In this document: in pieces, positions 1 to 7,740 of the stretch
How positions within the stretch are numbered: the stretch's first letter is position 1
Layout of the letters: each line of letters begins with the position of its first letter
From: Streptacidiphilus fuscans
GTDB lineage: Bacteria > Actinomycetota > Actinomycetes > Streptomycetales > Streptomycetaceae
Length of the DNA stretch: 64,000 nt
Reading direction: 5' to 3'
Assembly (NCBI RefSeq): GCF_015690355.1
Contig: NZ_JADPRT010000001.1
Location: 248,001-312,000 of the forward strand
Program-made: the position numbers and the translations under genes
The notes under the pieces: model-generated
Seen by the model: the letters and a program-made list of their open reading frames with translations, nothing else
Databases searched by the model: none
Told to the model about the DNA's origin: nothing

Positions 1-175
1 ACACCAGGTCGGCCACCGCAGCGGGGGCGGAGGGCGCCGACGACGCGGGGGCCGCGGTGCCGCCCGTTCCTGCGGTGGTGGCGGAGCCCGAGGAGGAGCA
101 GCCGGCCAGGGCCGTGCCGGCCGCGAGCACGGTGAGCGCCAGCACGGCGGCGGATCGGGTGGGGTTGGTGCGCAT
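1..175 (-). CDS. Putative lipoprotein, N-terminal part only
   Basis: The window starts inside this minus-strand gene; the first 58 codons are visible. They begin with MRTNPTRSAAVLALTVL and reach the lipobox LAGC at about residues 23-26, so the product should be cleaved before the Cys, lipidated and exported. After the Cys comes a Ser/Thr/Gly/Ala/Pro-rich linker, typical of actinobacterial substrate-binding or other surface lipoproteins. No functional domain lies inside the window, so the substrate is unknown. The gene is divergent from the MMPL exporter operon and shares a 284-bp intergenic region with it. The ATG at 173-175 (minus strand) is the only sensible start for the signal peptide. 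Confidence 0.75.
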   Translation of the reverse strand, partial: MRTNPTRSAAVLALTVLAAGTALAGCSSSGSATTAGTGGTAAPASSAPSAPAAVADLV

Positions 176-459
176 GACGACGACCTCTCTGTCAGTCTAT
201 TTGCTACAGCATTGGGTTTGAACGGCTGTTTTGCCGTAGGAAACGTTCGAAGCTGTTTGCTATGGCAGATCTCAGCACCGGTGGTTCTGGAGTGTCAAGG
301 CGGAGGAAACCTGCGCGTCACCGGCCACCAACGTGCCCGAAATGGGGCGCTCGCGCGACGGGGGAGGGTTAAGCGAATCGAAAGGTCGCCCTTCCTACCT
401 TCGACAGCGTGAGAGGTCTGCGGCTGCGGACTCCCCACTGCTCCTGGAGGTAGGAAGTC
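176..459. promoter_or_regulatory. Divergent control region, lipoprotein / MMPL exporter
   Basis: These 284 bp hold no convincing gene. They are less GC-rich than the coding DNA around them, which suits two divergent promoters. TTTGCTA occurs at 200-206 and 256-262 on the plus strand. Direct repeats of this kind are typical OmpR-class response-regulator sites, and the operon downstream encodes such a regulator. That link is inference. A strong ribosome site (GGAGG, about 447-451) precedes the MMPL ATG. Confidence 0.35.
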
Positions 460-2643
460 ATGGAACGCTTCGCCGCATTCGTGATGCGGCACCGGCTCTG
501 GGTGGCCATCGCCTGGGTCGCCATCACGGTCATCGGTGTGCTGATGGCGCCGCAGGTGTCGGGTCGCCTCAAGAGCGGTACGACGATCAGCGCCGCCAGC
601 TACACCGCGAACCAGTCACTGCAAAAGCACTACGGCGGCGTCGGCGCCAACCCGAGCGTCCTGGTGGTGGACCTGCCCTCCGGCACCACCGTCGACAGTC
701 CGCAGGTGAAGGCCGGACTGGCCGCGGCCGACAGGGTCGCCGCGTCGGTGCCGCAGGTGCGGGACCTGTCCTACGCCAACACCGGCGACAAGGCCCTGGT
801 CGGCACGGGCGGCAGCTCGACGCTGGTGATGGTGTACCCGCCCGCGTCCGGCAACCCGGTCCCGCAGCCGGTCATGGACGCCATGGGCTCCGCGATCACG
901 AAGGACGTGCCCGGCGCGCACGTGCAGACCACCGGCATCGAGCAGCTCAGCTCGGGTGGCACCAGCTCCGGCGGCAGCGTGTTCGGCGAGCTCCTGATCG
1001 GGATCGGCCTCGCGCTGGTCGTGCTGGCGTGGGTGTTCGGCTCCGCGCTGGCGATCTTGCCGATGATCTCGGCGATCGTCTCGGTGCTGACGATGCAGCT
1101 GGCGATCTGGGGCCTGACCTACGCCACATCCATCGCGATCAACCCGTCTGTGCAGTTCATCGTCGCCCTGCTGGGCCTTGGCCTGTCGGTGGACTACGCG
1201 CTGCTGCTGGTCAACCGGTGGCGTGAGGAGCGCGACAACGGATCCGACAACAAGGACGCGGTCATCGCGTCGCTGAAGAAGGCCGGCCACTCGGTCGCCT
1301 TCTCCGCCTTGATCGCCTCGCTCGGCCTGTTCGCGCTGATGGTCATCCCTGTCTCGTTCATCCAGGGCGTCGGCATCTCGGGTCTGTTCATCCCCTCCAT
1401 CGCCGCCCTGGTCGCGCTGACGACCGTGCCGCTGCTGCTGTCCACGATCGGACCGCGCCTGGACAAGATCCGGCTGCGCAAGCGCAAGAACACCGGCCCC
1501 AGCCGCATGTGGACAGCCGGCGCCGAGCGGATCGTGAAGCGGCCGAAGACCGCCGTGGCGATCGGAGCCTCGATCCTCGGTGTGCTGTGTGCGTTCGGCG
1601 TGACCATCAACATGAACCAGCCCTCGGTCACCTCGCTTGCCCCCAACGGCCCGGCCGAACAGGCTCTGGTCCAGCTGCAGCACGACGGCTTCCCCACCGG
1701 GGTGCTCACCTCGGTCCCGATCGAGCTGCCCGCCGGCACCGACCCGTCGGCGACCGCCGCCACGCTGCGCGCCCTTCCGGACATGCACGGCGTGCTGGTG
1801 TCCAACTCGCCGCAGTGGAACAGCAACGGCACCTCGGTGATCATGGGCCTGCCCAACGCGCAGGTCGGCACCGCCCACGCGGGCAACACCGTCGCGGATC
1901 TGCGGGCCGCGGCACCGCACAACGCGCTGATCGGCGGCGAGCAGACGCAGAACACCGACCTGACCCACATTCTCATGCAGTGGTTCCCGCTGCTGCTGGC
2001 CGTGGTCGCGCTGGTCACCTTCGTCCTGCTGGCCCGCGGCATGCGCTCGCTGCTGCTGCCCGCGAAGGCCGTGGCCCTCAACGTGCTGTCCGTCGGGGCG
2101 GCCTACGGTGTCCTGGTCCTGATCTGGCAGCTCGGCTACGGCTCGAACAGCCTGTGGGGCATCCCCGCCACCGGATCGATCAACCCCCTGGTGCCGATGC
2201 TGCTGTTCGGATTCTTGTTCGGGGTGTCGATGGACTACGAGGTGTTCATCCTCTCCCGGGTCCGAGAATCCTTCGACCGCACCGGCGACACCAACCGGGC
2301 CGTCGTCGAAGGGATCTCCCGGACCGGACGGCTGGTCACCAGCGCCGCCCTGATCCTGTTCCTCGCGCTGGTGTCACTGTCCTCCTCGCCTGATGTGACG
2401 ATCAAGATGATGGCGACCGGCATGGCCGCCGGCGTCCTGATCGACGCCCTGGTGGTGCGGACACTGCTCACGCCCGCGCTGGTCGTCCTGTTCGGCAAGG
2501 CCAACTGGTACTTGCCCACCTGGGCCGCCCGCCTCCTGCGGGTCAAACCCTCCACCGCCGACCTCACCGGCATCGGTCAGGCCGCAGCCCACGGGACCAG
2601 CCAAGCCTCCGGTCCGGGCTGCGCCACCAGTGCGAAGGTGTAG
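460..2643 (+). CDS. MMPL/RND family transporter
   Basis: A 727-residue membrane transporter of the MMPL branch of the RND superfamily, predicted to export lipids, peptides or drugs using the proton gradient. It has the usual duplicated layout: a first TM helix at about 12-32, a large exoplasmic loop, a block of helices from about 170, then a second loop and helix block from about 505. Each half has the characteristic Asp-Tyr pair in a helix: GLSVDYALLLVNRW near residue 247 and GVSMDYEVFILSRVR near 594. The ATG at 460 follows GGAGG. The stop lies 2 nt before the response-regulator ATG, so transporter, regulator and kinase form one operon and the two-component system probably controls the exporter. 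The substrate cannot be inferred. Confidence 0.9.
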   Translation: MERFAAFVMRHRLWVAIAWVAITVIGVLMAPQVSGRLKSGTTISAASYTANQSLQKHYGGVGANPSVLVVDLPSGTTVDSPQVKAGLAAADRVAASVPQVRDLSYANTGDKALVGTGGSSTLVMVYPPASGNPVPQPVMDAMGSAITKDVPGAHVQTTGIEQLSSGGTSSGGSVFGELLIGIGLALVVLAWVFGSALAILPMISAIVSVLTMQLAIWGLTYATSIAINPSVQFIVALLGLGLSVDYALLLVNRWREERDNGSDNKDAVIASLKKAGHSVAFSALIASLGLFALMVIPVSFIQGVGISGLFIPSIAALVALTTVPLLLSTIGPRLDKIRLRKRKNTGPSRMWTAGAERIVKRPKTAVAIGASILGVLCAFGVTINMNQPSVTSLAPNGPAEQALVQLQHDGFPTGVLTSVPIELPAGTDPSATAATLRALPDMHGVLVSNSPQWNSNGTSVIMGLPNAQVGTAHAGNTVADLRAAAPHNALIGGEQTQNTDLTHILMQWFPLLLAVVALVTFVLLARGMRSLLLPAKAVALNVLSVGAAYGVLVLIWQLGYGSNSLWGIPATGSINPLVPMLLFGFLFGVSMDYEVFILSRVRESFDRTGDTNRAVVEGISRTGRLVTSAALILFLALVSLSSSPDVTIKMMATGMAAGVLIDALVVRTLLTPALVVLFGKANWYLPTWAARLLRVKPSTADLTGIGQAAAHGTSQASGPGCATSAKV

Positions 2644-2645
2644 CC

Positions 2646-3323
2646 ATGCGGATCCTTGTGGTCGAAGACGACGAAACCATCGGCGAGTCCCTGACCTGGG
2701 GGCTGCGCGCCGAGGGCTACACCGTCGAACTGGTCGCAGACGGCAACGAAGCCCTGTGGCAGGCCACCGAGCACACCTTCGACCTGATCCTCCTCGACGT
2801 CATGCTGCCGGGCCTGGACGGCTACCAGATCACCTCCCGGCTGCGCGAAGCCGGGAACTGGACCCCGATCCTGATGCTCACCGCCATGGATGCCGCCCTC
2901 GACCAGGCCGAAGGTCTCGACCTGGGCGCCGACGCCTATCTGACCAAACCGTTCGAGTACCCGGTGCTCCTCGCCCACATGCGCGCCCTGCTGCGCGGCC
3001 GCGCCCAGCAGCGCCCCGCCGAACTGAGGGCCGGCGACCTGGTGATGGACCCCGCGACCCGGCGCGTCCACCGCGCCGGCGCCGACATCGCGCTGACCGC
3101 AGGGGAAGCGTCGGTGCTGGAGTACCTGCTGCGCGCAGACGGCCGGGCGGTGTCCAAGACCGAGCTGCTCGAACACTGCTGGGACGACTTCGCCCAGGCC
3201 GACCCCGCGGTGGTCGAGGTCCGCATCCACCACCTGCGCCGCAAGCTCGACCAGCCGAACGCCCCGCGCATCATCCACACCGTCAGGGGAGTGGGGTACC
3301 GCATTGACCCGGATCAGCCGTAA
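2646..3323 (+). CDS. OmpR/PhoB-family response regulator
   Basis: A 225-residue DNA-binding response regulator. The receiver domain (about 1-115) has the acidic pocket VVEDDE near the N-terminus, the phospho-acceptor Asp at about 51 in LILLDVMLPG, a Thr in MLTAMD and the conserved Lys in LTKPFE. The winged-helix DNA-binding domain (about 128-222) ends in VRGVGYRID, the classical OmpR-family finish. The gene starts 2 nt after the MMPL stop and its 3' end overlaps the kinase gene by 20 nt, so all three are translated from one message. It most likely regulates its own operon. The inducing signal is unknown. Confidence 0.95.
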   Translation: MRILVVEDDETIGESLTWGLRAEGYTVELVADGNEALWQATEHTFDLILLDVMLPGLDGYQITSRLREAGNWTPILMLTAMDAALDQAEGLDLGADAYLTKPFEYPVLLAHMRALLRGRAQQRPAELRAGDLVMDPATRRVHRAGADIALTAGEASVLEYLLRADGRAVSKTELLEHCWDDFAQADPAVVEVRIHHLRRKLDQPNAPRIIHTVRGVGYRIDPDQP

Positions 3324-4686
3324 ACGCTCCTCACTGCGCCTGCGGCTGACCGTCCTGGCCACCGCCGCGATCACCGTCACCGTCGCGCTCGTCGTCACCG
3401 TCCTGGTCGCCACCGTCGTCCAAGCCGTACGCAGCAACGTGGAAACCACCCTCAGCGCCTACGCCGACAGCGTCGCCCGAGAGGGGGCCGGCGGCAGCTG
3501 GCCGACACCGCTTCCACCCGCGCCCGGCGGCTTCAACGCCTGGGCCCAAGTCGTCGACGCCAAAGGCGAGGTCATCGCCTCCACCTCCAACGTCGCCGGC
3601 GAGAGCGCCCGCTACACCCTGTCCCCGGGCACCACCACCCCCGTGCCCTCACCCAGCCTCGGACCGGTCGACGAACGCGTTATCGCCCAGCGCTACGTGG
3701 AAGGCACCCGCCCCGTCGTCATCTACGTCGGCGGCTCCACCCAACTGCTCTCCCTCCTCACCAGCGACATCCAAGGACACCTCCTCTACGTCCTGCCCCT
3801 GGTACTGATCGGGGCCGTCGGCGTCTCCTGGCTGCTGATCGGCCGCACCCTGCGCCCCGTGGAACGCATGCGCGCCGAAGCCGCCGAGATCACGGGCAGC
3901 GACCTGCACCGCCGAGTCCCCGAACCCGAAAGCAACGACGAAGTCGGGCGCCTCGCCCGCACGTTGAACACCATGCTCGACCGCCTGGAGACCTCCGCCT
4001 CCCGGCAGCGCCGCTTCGTCGCCGACGCCTCCCACGAACTGCGCACCCCCCTCGCAGCCGTCCGCACCTCCCTGGAAGTAGGCCTCGCGCACCCCGACCA
4101 AGCCCCCTGGCCCCAACTCGCCCAGCGCGCCGTCGCCGAAACCACCCGCATGCAGCGCCTGGTCGAACAACTCCTCCTGCTCGCACGCTCCGACGCCGAC
4201 ACGCTGGAGGCCCGCCGCGAACCCGTCGACCTCGCCGCGCTCGCCCGCGACATTGCCGCCGGGGCGGCCGCACGCGTCCCCGTCGAGGTCCACGCCGACG
4301 CACCGCTCGTGGTGACCGGCGATCCGGACCAGCTCACCCGCCTGATCCGCAACCTGGTCGACAACGCCACCCGCTACGCCACCACCCGCGTCGACGTCAC
4401 CGTCCGCCCCGACGTCCGCCCCGACCAACCAGGCACCGTGCTGCTGCAGGTGAGCGACGACGGACCCGGCATCCCACCCGAGGACCGCGAACGCGTCTTC
4501 GACCGCTTCGTCCGCCTCCAGGCCTCCCGCACCCGGCAAAGCGGCCAGGACTCCGGCGCGGGCCTGGGCCTGTCCCTCGTGCGCGACATCGCGACCGCCC
4601 ACGATGGCACCGTTACCGCCGCCGACCCAGGCACCACCCCCGGAGCCCTGTTCGAAGTCCGCCTGCCAGCCGCCACAGCATCGTGA
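3304..4686 (+). CDS. HAMP-domain sensor histidine kinase
   Basis: A 460-residue membrane sensor kinase, partner of the preceding response regulator. Predicted layout: TM1 about 12-38, an extracellular sensor loop of about 120 residues, TM2 about 160-182, HAMP to about 235, the dimerisation/phosphotransfer helix with the acceptor His at about 244 (SHELRTPL), then a HATPase_c domain with N box NLVDNATRYA, G1 box DDGPGIP and G2 box GAGLGLSL. The best start is the TTG at 3304, inside the end of the regulator gene (20-nt overlap), because the next in-frame starts would cut TM1. The stop at 4684-4686 is followed by about 400 bp without a recognisable gene. Confidence 0.93.
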   Translation: MTRISRKRSSLRLRLTVLATAAITVTVALVVTVLVATVVQAVRSNVETTLSAYADSVAREGAGGSWPTPLPPAPGGFNAWAQVVDAKGEVIASTSNVAGESARYTLSPGTTTPVPSPSLGPVDERVIAQRYVEGTRPVVIYVGGSTQLLSLLTSDIQGHLLYVLPLVLIGAVGVSWLLIGRTLRPVERMRAEAAEITGSDLHRRVPEPESNDEVGRLARTLNTMLDRLETSASRQRRFVADASHELRTPLAAVRTSLEVGLAHPDQAPWPQLAQRAVAETTRMQRLVEQLLLLARSDADTLEARREPVDLAALARDIAAGAAARVPVEVHADAPLVVTGDPDQLTRLIRNLVDNATRYATTRVDVTVRPDVRPDQPGTVLLQVSDDGPGIPPEDRERVFDRFVRLQASRTRQSGQDSGAGLGLSLVRDIATAHDGTVTAADPGTTPGALFEVRLPAATAS

Positions 4687-5086
4687 CCAAGGCGGTGCCA
4701 CCGCGCACAAGGGAGGTCGCGGTTGGCCAGGGCTGCCCTCGTGGTGCCTGCGCTCATCCGCAGGAAGACTGCGCCCCAAAGTCGTTGGGTGCAGCGCCTC
4801 TCAAGTGGTTGGGTGCAGCGCCTCTCAAGTGAAGGAGGCCGCGCTGCACTGAAGCCGGTTGGTTCGGGTAGCCCAGGGCTGAGACACCCAGGGCCACCAA
4901 GCTGCCCGGGATGCACTCCGCAGGGGCAGCGACGGGGCCGGGGTTAGCAGACCTCCGGCTCCGGCTGGGCCACGTCCCGCAAATCGGGACAGCCCCGGGA
5001 GCGAGCCGCGGCCCGGTGGCGGCGCGCCGTCGAGCCGCTCTGCCCGCATGCCCGAACACTCGGCTGCGCCCGGCGGTCGAATCCGC
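4687..5086. other. Intergenic region without recognisable gene
   Basis: About 400 bp between the kinase stop and the small minus-strand reading frame next to the SDR gene. I see no open frame with coding-like composition or a ribosome site. The clear structure is the 24-bp tandem repeat listed separately. The region may contain transcription ends for both sides, but I found no simple strong hairpin. Confidence 0.4.
4784..4831. repeat. Perfect 24-bp tandem duplication
   Basis: Two identical head-to-tail copies of a 24-bp unit beginning GTTGGGTGCAGCGCCT and ending CAAGTG (4784-4807 and 4808-4831), followed at once by AAGGAGG. Perfect identity suggests a recent slippage duplication. No gene begins directly after it, so a role in translation is doubtful. 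Confidence 0.85.
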
Positions 5087-5200
5087 TCAGGCGGCCGCGG
5101 CAAAGATCTGTCCTGCGCCGGACGGACCTGACCACTCCAGGTCGGTCGCCGTCTGCGGAGCTACCGTCCGCAACGACCGGGCCCCGATCTCCTCGCTCAT
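5087..5200 (-). CDS. Possible 37-residue small protein coupled to the SDR gene
   Basis: A short minus-strand frame whose ATG (5198-5200) overlaps the SDR stop (TGA, 5197-5199) as ATGA, the standard arrangement for translational coupling. The peptide begins MSEEIGARSLRTVAP and ends SGAGQIFAAAA. The first half has G/C-rich third positions like the neighbouring genes; the second half less so. It has no domain I recognise, no Cys and no signal peptide. It could be a real small protein, the decayed end of a longer gene, or chance. Only the overlap and the codon bias support it. Confidence 0.3.
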   Translation of the reverse strand: MSEEIGARSLRTVAPQTATDLEWSGPSGAGQIFAAAA

Positions 5201-6147
5201 TGAGGCTGTGGGCCGATCAGGTTCTCCGAGACCTCCCACAAACGCTTGGCGTGGTCGGGGTCCAGTGCGTAGGCGGCCACTCCGCGCCGGATTCCGCTCT
5301 GGTGCGGGCCGGCCTCCTGGCAGTCCTCGAAGTAGCGGCCGGTGACGCCTTCGACGAGCGGGGACGCGGCCAGCAGTACCGAGGTGGCGGCGCCCTGCTC
5401 GGCGTTCTTCCAGGACACGTCCGTGCTGGTGGGGTCGAACGAGGTCGGAGCGGCGGAGGCGTCGCCGATGTGGCGGCTCAGGTTGGTGCCGGGGATGCGT
5501 CCCGGGTTGAGTGCGTTGGCGGTGATCTTGTCGCCTGCCCAGCGGCGTGCTGCCTCGACCGCGAACAGGATGTTCGCCGTCTTGGACTGGGCGTAGGCGA
5601 GCCACGGGTCGTAGGGGCGACGGGTGAAGTCGAGGTCGTCGAAGTCGACGTCGCCGTTGATGTGTCCCACCGAGCTGACCACCACCACCCGGGCGCCGCC
5701 GGCGGTGGCCATCGCGTCGTGCAGCCCAGTGGCCAGGGCGAAATGGCCCAGGTGGTTGGTGGCGAACTGCAGCTCCCAGCCCTGCGCGGTCCGTCCCAGT
5801 GGCGGGGCCATGACGCCGGCGTTGGCGACCAGCATGTGGAGCGGGCCCGCCCATCCGGCCACGAAGTCGGCGACCGAGGCCTGGTCGGCGAGGTCGAGCG
5901 GTGCGACCTCCACGCGTGGATTGCCGGAGGACGCGGTGATGTCCGCTGCGGCCCGGTCGCCGGCCGCGGTGTCGCGGACCGCGAGGGTGACGTCGGCTCC
6001 CGCGCCCGCCAGCGCCCGCGCGGTCTCCAGCCCGATGCCGGACGCGCCGCCGGTCACCACCGCCCGCCTCCCCGACAGATCAGCCCCACGGGCCACCTCG
6101 GCGGCGGTCGACTGCGCCCCGAACGGGGTCGTGACGAGGACGTCCAT
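5197..6147 (-). CDS. Short-chain dehydrogenase/reductase (SDR)
   Basis: A 316-residue NAD(P)-dependent oxidoreductase of the classical SDR type, slightly long because of about 25 extra N-terminal residues and an extended substrate loop, as in retinol-dehydrogenase/protochlorophyllide-reductase-like SDRs. Visible motifs: cofactor loop TGGASGIG at 32-39, NAG at 109-111, a Ser pair at about 148-149 and the catalytic Tyr185-x3-Lys189 (YAQSK). The substrate cannot be told. It is divergent from a TetR regulator across 116 bp carrying two palindromic operators, so it is probably that regulator's main target. The start at 6147 is the first Met and leaves the N-terminus intact. Confidence 0.9.
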   Translation of the reverse strand: MDVLVTTPFGAQSTAAEVARGADLSGRRAVVTGGASGIGLETARALAGAGADVTLAVRDTAAGDRAAADITASSGNPRVEVAPLDLADQASVADFVAGWAGPLHMLVANAGVMAPPLGRTAQGWELQFATNHLGHFALATGLHDAMATAGGARVVVVSSVGHINGDVDFDDLDFTRRPYDPWLAYAQSKTANILFAVEAARRWAGDKITANALNPGRIPGTNLSRHIGDASAAPTSFDPTSTDVSWKNAEQGAATSVLLAASPLVEGVTGRYFEDCQEAGPHQSGIRRGVAAYALDPDHAKRLWEVSENLIGPQPQ

Positions 6148-6175
6148 GATCGTGCCTTCCTTCGCCTAGACTCTA

Positions 6176-6226
6176 AGCGGAGCCGACTCCGCTACGGTTC
6201 CCAGGCTAAGCGGAGCCGACTCCGTT
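6176..6226. promoter_or_regulatory. Two tandem palindromic operators, SDR/TetR divergent promoter
   Basis: AGCGGAG-CCGA-CTCCGCT (6176-6193) is a perfect 7-bp inverted repeat with a 4-bp spacer. A second copy at 6209-6226 differs only in its last two-base step (CTCCGTT). The copies start 33 bp apart, about three helical turns, so two TetR dimers could bind the same face. They lie midway between the two divergent starts. Binding by the adjacent TetR is inference from position and the usual behaviour of the family. Confidence 0.75.
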
Positions 6227-6263
6227 TGAAATCGTTGCCGGTGGACGTGAAGGAGGAGGAGCC

Positions 6264-6830
6264 ATGTCGCCCACGCCCGAGCGGCCCCTGCGCGCGGACG
6301 CGAGCCGGAACCAGGAGCGGCTGCTGGAGGTCGCGGCCGAGGCCTTCGGCCGTGAGGGGGCCGGCGCGTCGTTGAAGGCGATCGCGATGGAGGCGGGGGT
6401 GGGGATCGGGACGCTCTACCGGCGGTTTCCGACCCGCGAGGCGCTGGTGGAGTCGGTGTACCGCAACGAGGTCGCCCGGCTGTGCGCGTCCTCTCCCGTT
6501 CTGCTCGGACAACTGCACGCGGTGGAGGCATTGCGCGCCTGGATGCGGCAGTTCGTCGATTTCATGGCGACCAAGCACGCGATGGCGGACGCCCTGCGTC
6601 AGGTCCTGGCGTCCGAGGACGACCGCATGCACACGCGCTTCCTGCTGCGCGATGCGATCGCGACCTTGCTGGACGCGGGCGTGGCCGAAGGCACGATCCG
6701 CCCCGGCCTGGACGCCTACGACCTGATGATGGCACTCGGGGGAGTCACCCTGATCGCCGACGGTCCCGAACAGCGCGACATGGCGATGCGCCTGCTGGAC
6801 TTCCTCATCGACGGCGTCCGAGCGGCTTGA
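6264..6830 (+). CDS. TetR-family transcriptional regulator
   Basis: A 188-residue repressor. The N-terminal helix-turn-helix (about 12-58) has the family pattern EAFGREGAGASLKAIAMEAG followed by GIGTLYRRFPTREAL. The C-terminal part (about 70-188) is the variable ligand-binding and dimerisation domain. AAGGAGGAGG precedes the ATG at 6264. The gene is divergent from the SDR gene, and the two palindromes between them are its likely binding sites, giving autoregulation and control of the SDR. The ligand is probably the SDR substrate or a related compound (inference). Confidence 0.92.
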   Translation: MSPTPERPLRADASRNQERLLEVAAEAFGREGAGASLKAIAMEAGVGIGTLYRRFPTREALVESVYRNEVARLCASSPVLLGQLHAVEALRAWMRQFVDFMATKHAMADALRQVLASEDDRMHTRFLLRDAIATLLDAGVAEGTIRPGLDAYDLMMALGGVTLIADGPEQRDMAMRLLDFLIDGVRAA

Positions 6831-7130
6831 ATCGCCTCCCGCACCGGGCATCGCGTCCTGTGGAGCCGGGGTGCCCCGCAAAGGTGTCCGCCGTCCCGTC
6901 TTCGAGTCGCACCGGTCCGCGCCACTCGGTGCGCACCTGATCTGACGCATGCCCACGCAGTGGCCCGGACGCGGCGGTGTCCGGGCCACCGCGGCGGTGC
7001 TTGCCCGCCCGGTTGTGGCGGAGCGTCAGATTTGGACTCTTGCCAAGGCACTCCGGGTCCCTGACCTCGACCGCCGAGATCCTTGGCGGAGTCAGGCTCA
7101 ACACCCGCACTGGCACTCCGTTCTGACGAG
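6831..7130. other. Intergenic region between two TetR genes
   Basis: About 300 bp with no convincing gene. Near 7011-7023 is an imperfect TGGCG-GAG-CGTCA palindrome related to the dispersed TGACG-N3-CGTCA element described elsewhere in this window. The remainder looks like non-coding upstream DNA of the second TetR gene. Confidence 0.35.
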
Positions 7131-7156
7131 CTGACAAAGTATGCAATGATTGTCAG
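7131..7156. promoter_or_regulatory. TetR operator overlapping the start region
   Basis: CTGACAA-N12-TTGTCAG is a perfect inverted repeat with 7-bp arms (7131-7137 and 7150-7156), ending one base before the ATG at 7158. There is no Shine-Dalgarno sequence, so the mRNA may be leaderless and the operator would cover the promoter and start point. Autorepression of the TetR-MMPL pair is the natural reading. Confidence 0.7.
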
Positions 7157-7157
7157 C

Positions 7158-7721
7158 ATGTCAGACGATGAAAAGCTCGAGGCCATCCTCGCGGCCGCGT
7201 ACGAGTGCTTCCGGCTTCACGGAGTCCGCCGCACCACCATGGACGACATCGCACGACACGCGGGGATGTCCCGACCGGCCGTCTACCAGCACGTGCGCAA
7301 CAAAGAGGACGCGTTTCGGCAGCTCGCCGAGCGGTTGGTGGCCGAGACGCTGGAGCGGTTCACGGGCGCGCTTGCGAGTGACGCGCCACTCGCCGAGCGG
7401 CTGGCCGCGGCGCTGGCCACGAAGCTCAACCTGACGCTGAGGCTGTGGCGGGAGAGCCCGCATGCCGAGGAACTGCTGGGCGCCGGCGCCAAAATCTCCG
7501 CCGATCTCACCGCGCGGGACCACGCCGTAACGCGTGAAGCCCTCATCGCGGCCATCGGCGCCGAGCGCCCGGACGTCGACGCCGCCGAGTTCGTGGAGCT
7601 CCTCATGGCGCTCGGCCGAGGACTCCAGATCGAGTCGGCCGACCCCGAGATCCCGACGCGCCGACTCCGGCAGGGCGTCGTCCTGCTCGTCGCCGGACTC
7701 GACCACTCCACGACATCCTGA
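7158..7721 (+). CDS. TetR-family regulator of the adjacent MMPL efflux gene
   Basis: A 187-residue repressor. The helix-turn-helix is clear: ILAAAYECFRLHGVRRTTM, then DDIARHAGMSRPAVYQHV and RNKEDAFRQLAERL. The ligand-binding part follows, containing ELLGAG and FVELLMALGRGLQ. I start it at the ATG at 7158. An in-frame ATG at 7146 lies inside the palindromic operator and is less likely; longer in-frame extensions carry no coding-like residues. It is followed after 19 nt by an MMPL transporter. A TetR repressor co-transcribed with an exporter usually responds to the exported compound. Confidence 0.92.
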   Translation: MSDDEKLEAILAAAYECFRLHGVRRTTMDDIARHAGMSRPAVYQHVRNKEDAFRQLAERLVAETLERFTGALASDAPLAERLAAALATKLNLTLRLWRESPHAEELLGAGAKISADLTARDHAVTREALIAAIGAERPDVDAAEFVELLMALGRGLQIESADPEIPTRRLRQGVVLLVAGLDHSTTS

Positions 7722-7740
7722 AGCCTGGGGGCCCGTAGCT

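Noticed and set aside
333..4779. Long open frames on the opposite strand and in other frames over the MMPL, regulator and kinase genes
   Set aside because: They follow the GC-rich third-position pattern of the real genes, contain Arg/Ala/Gly/Pro-rich nonsense and match no family.
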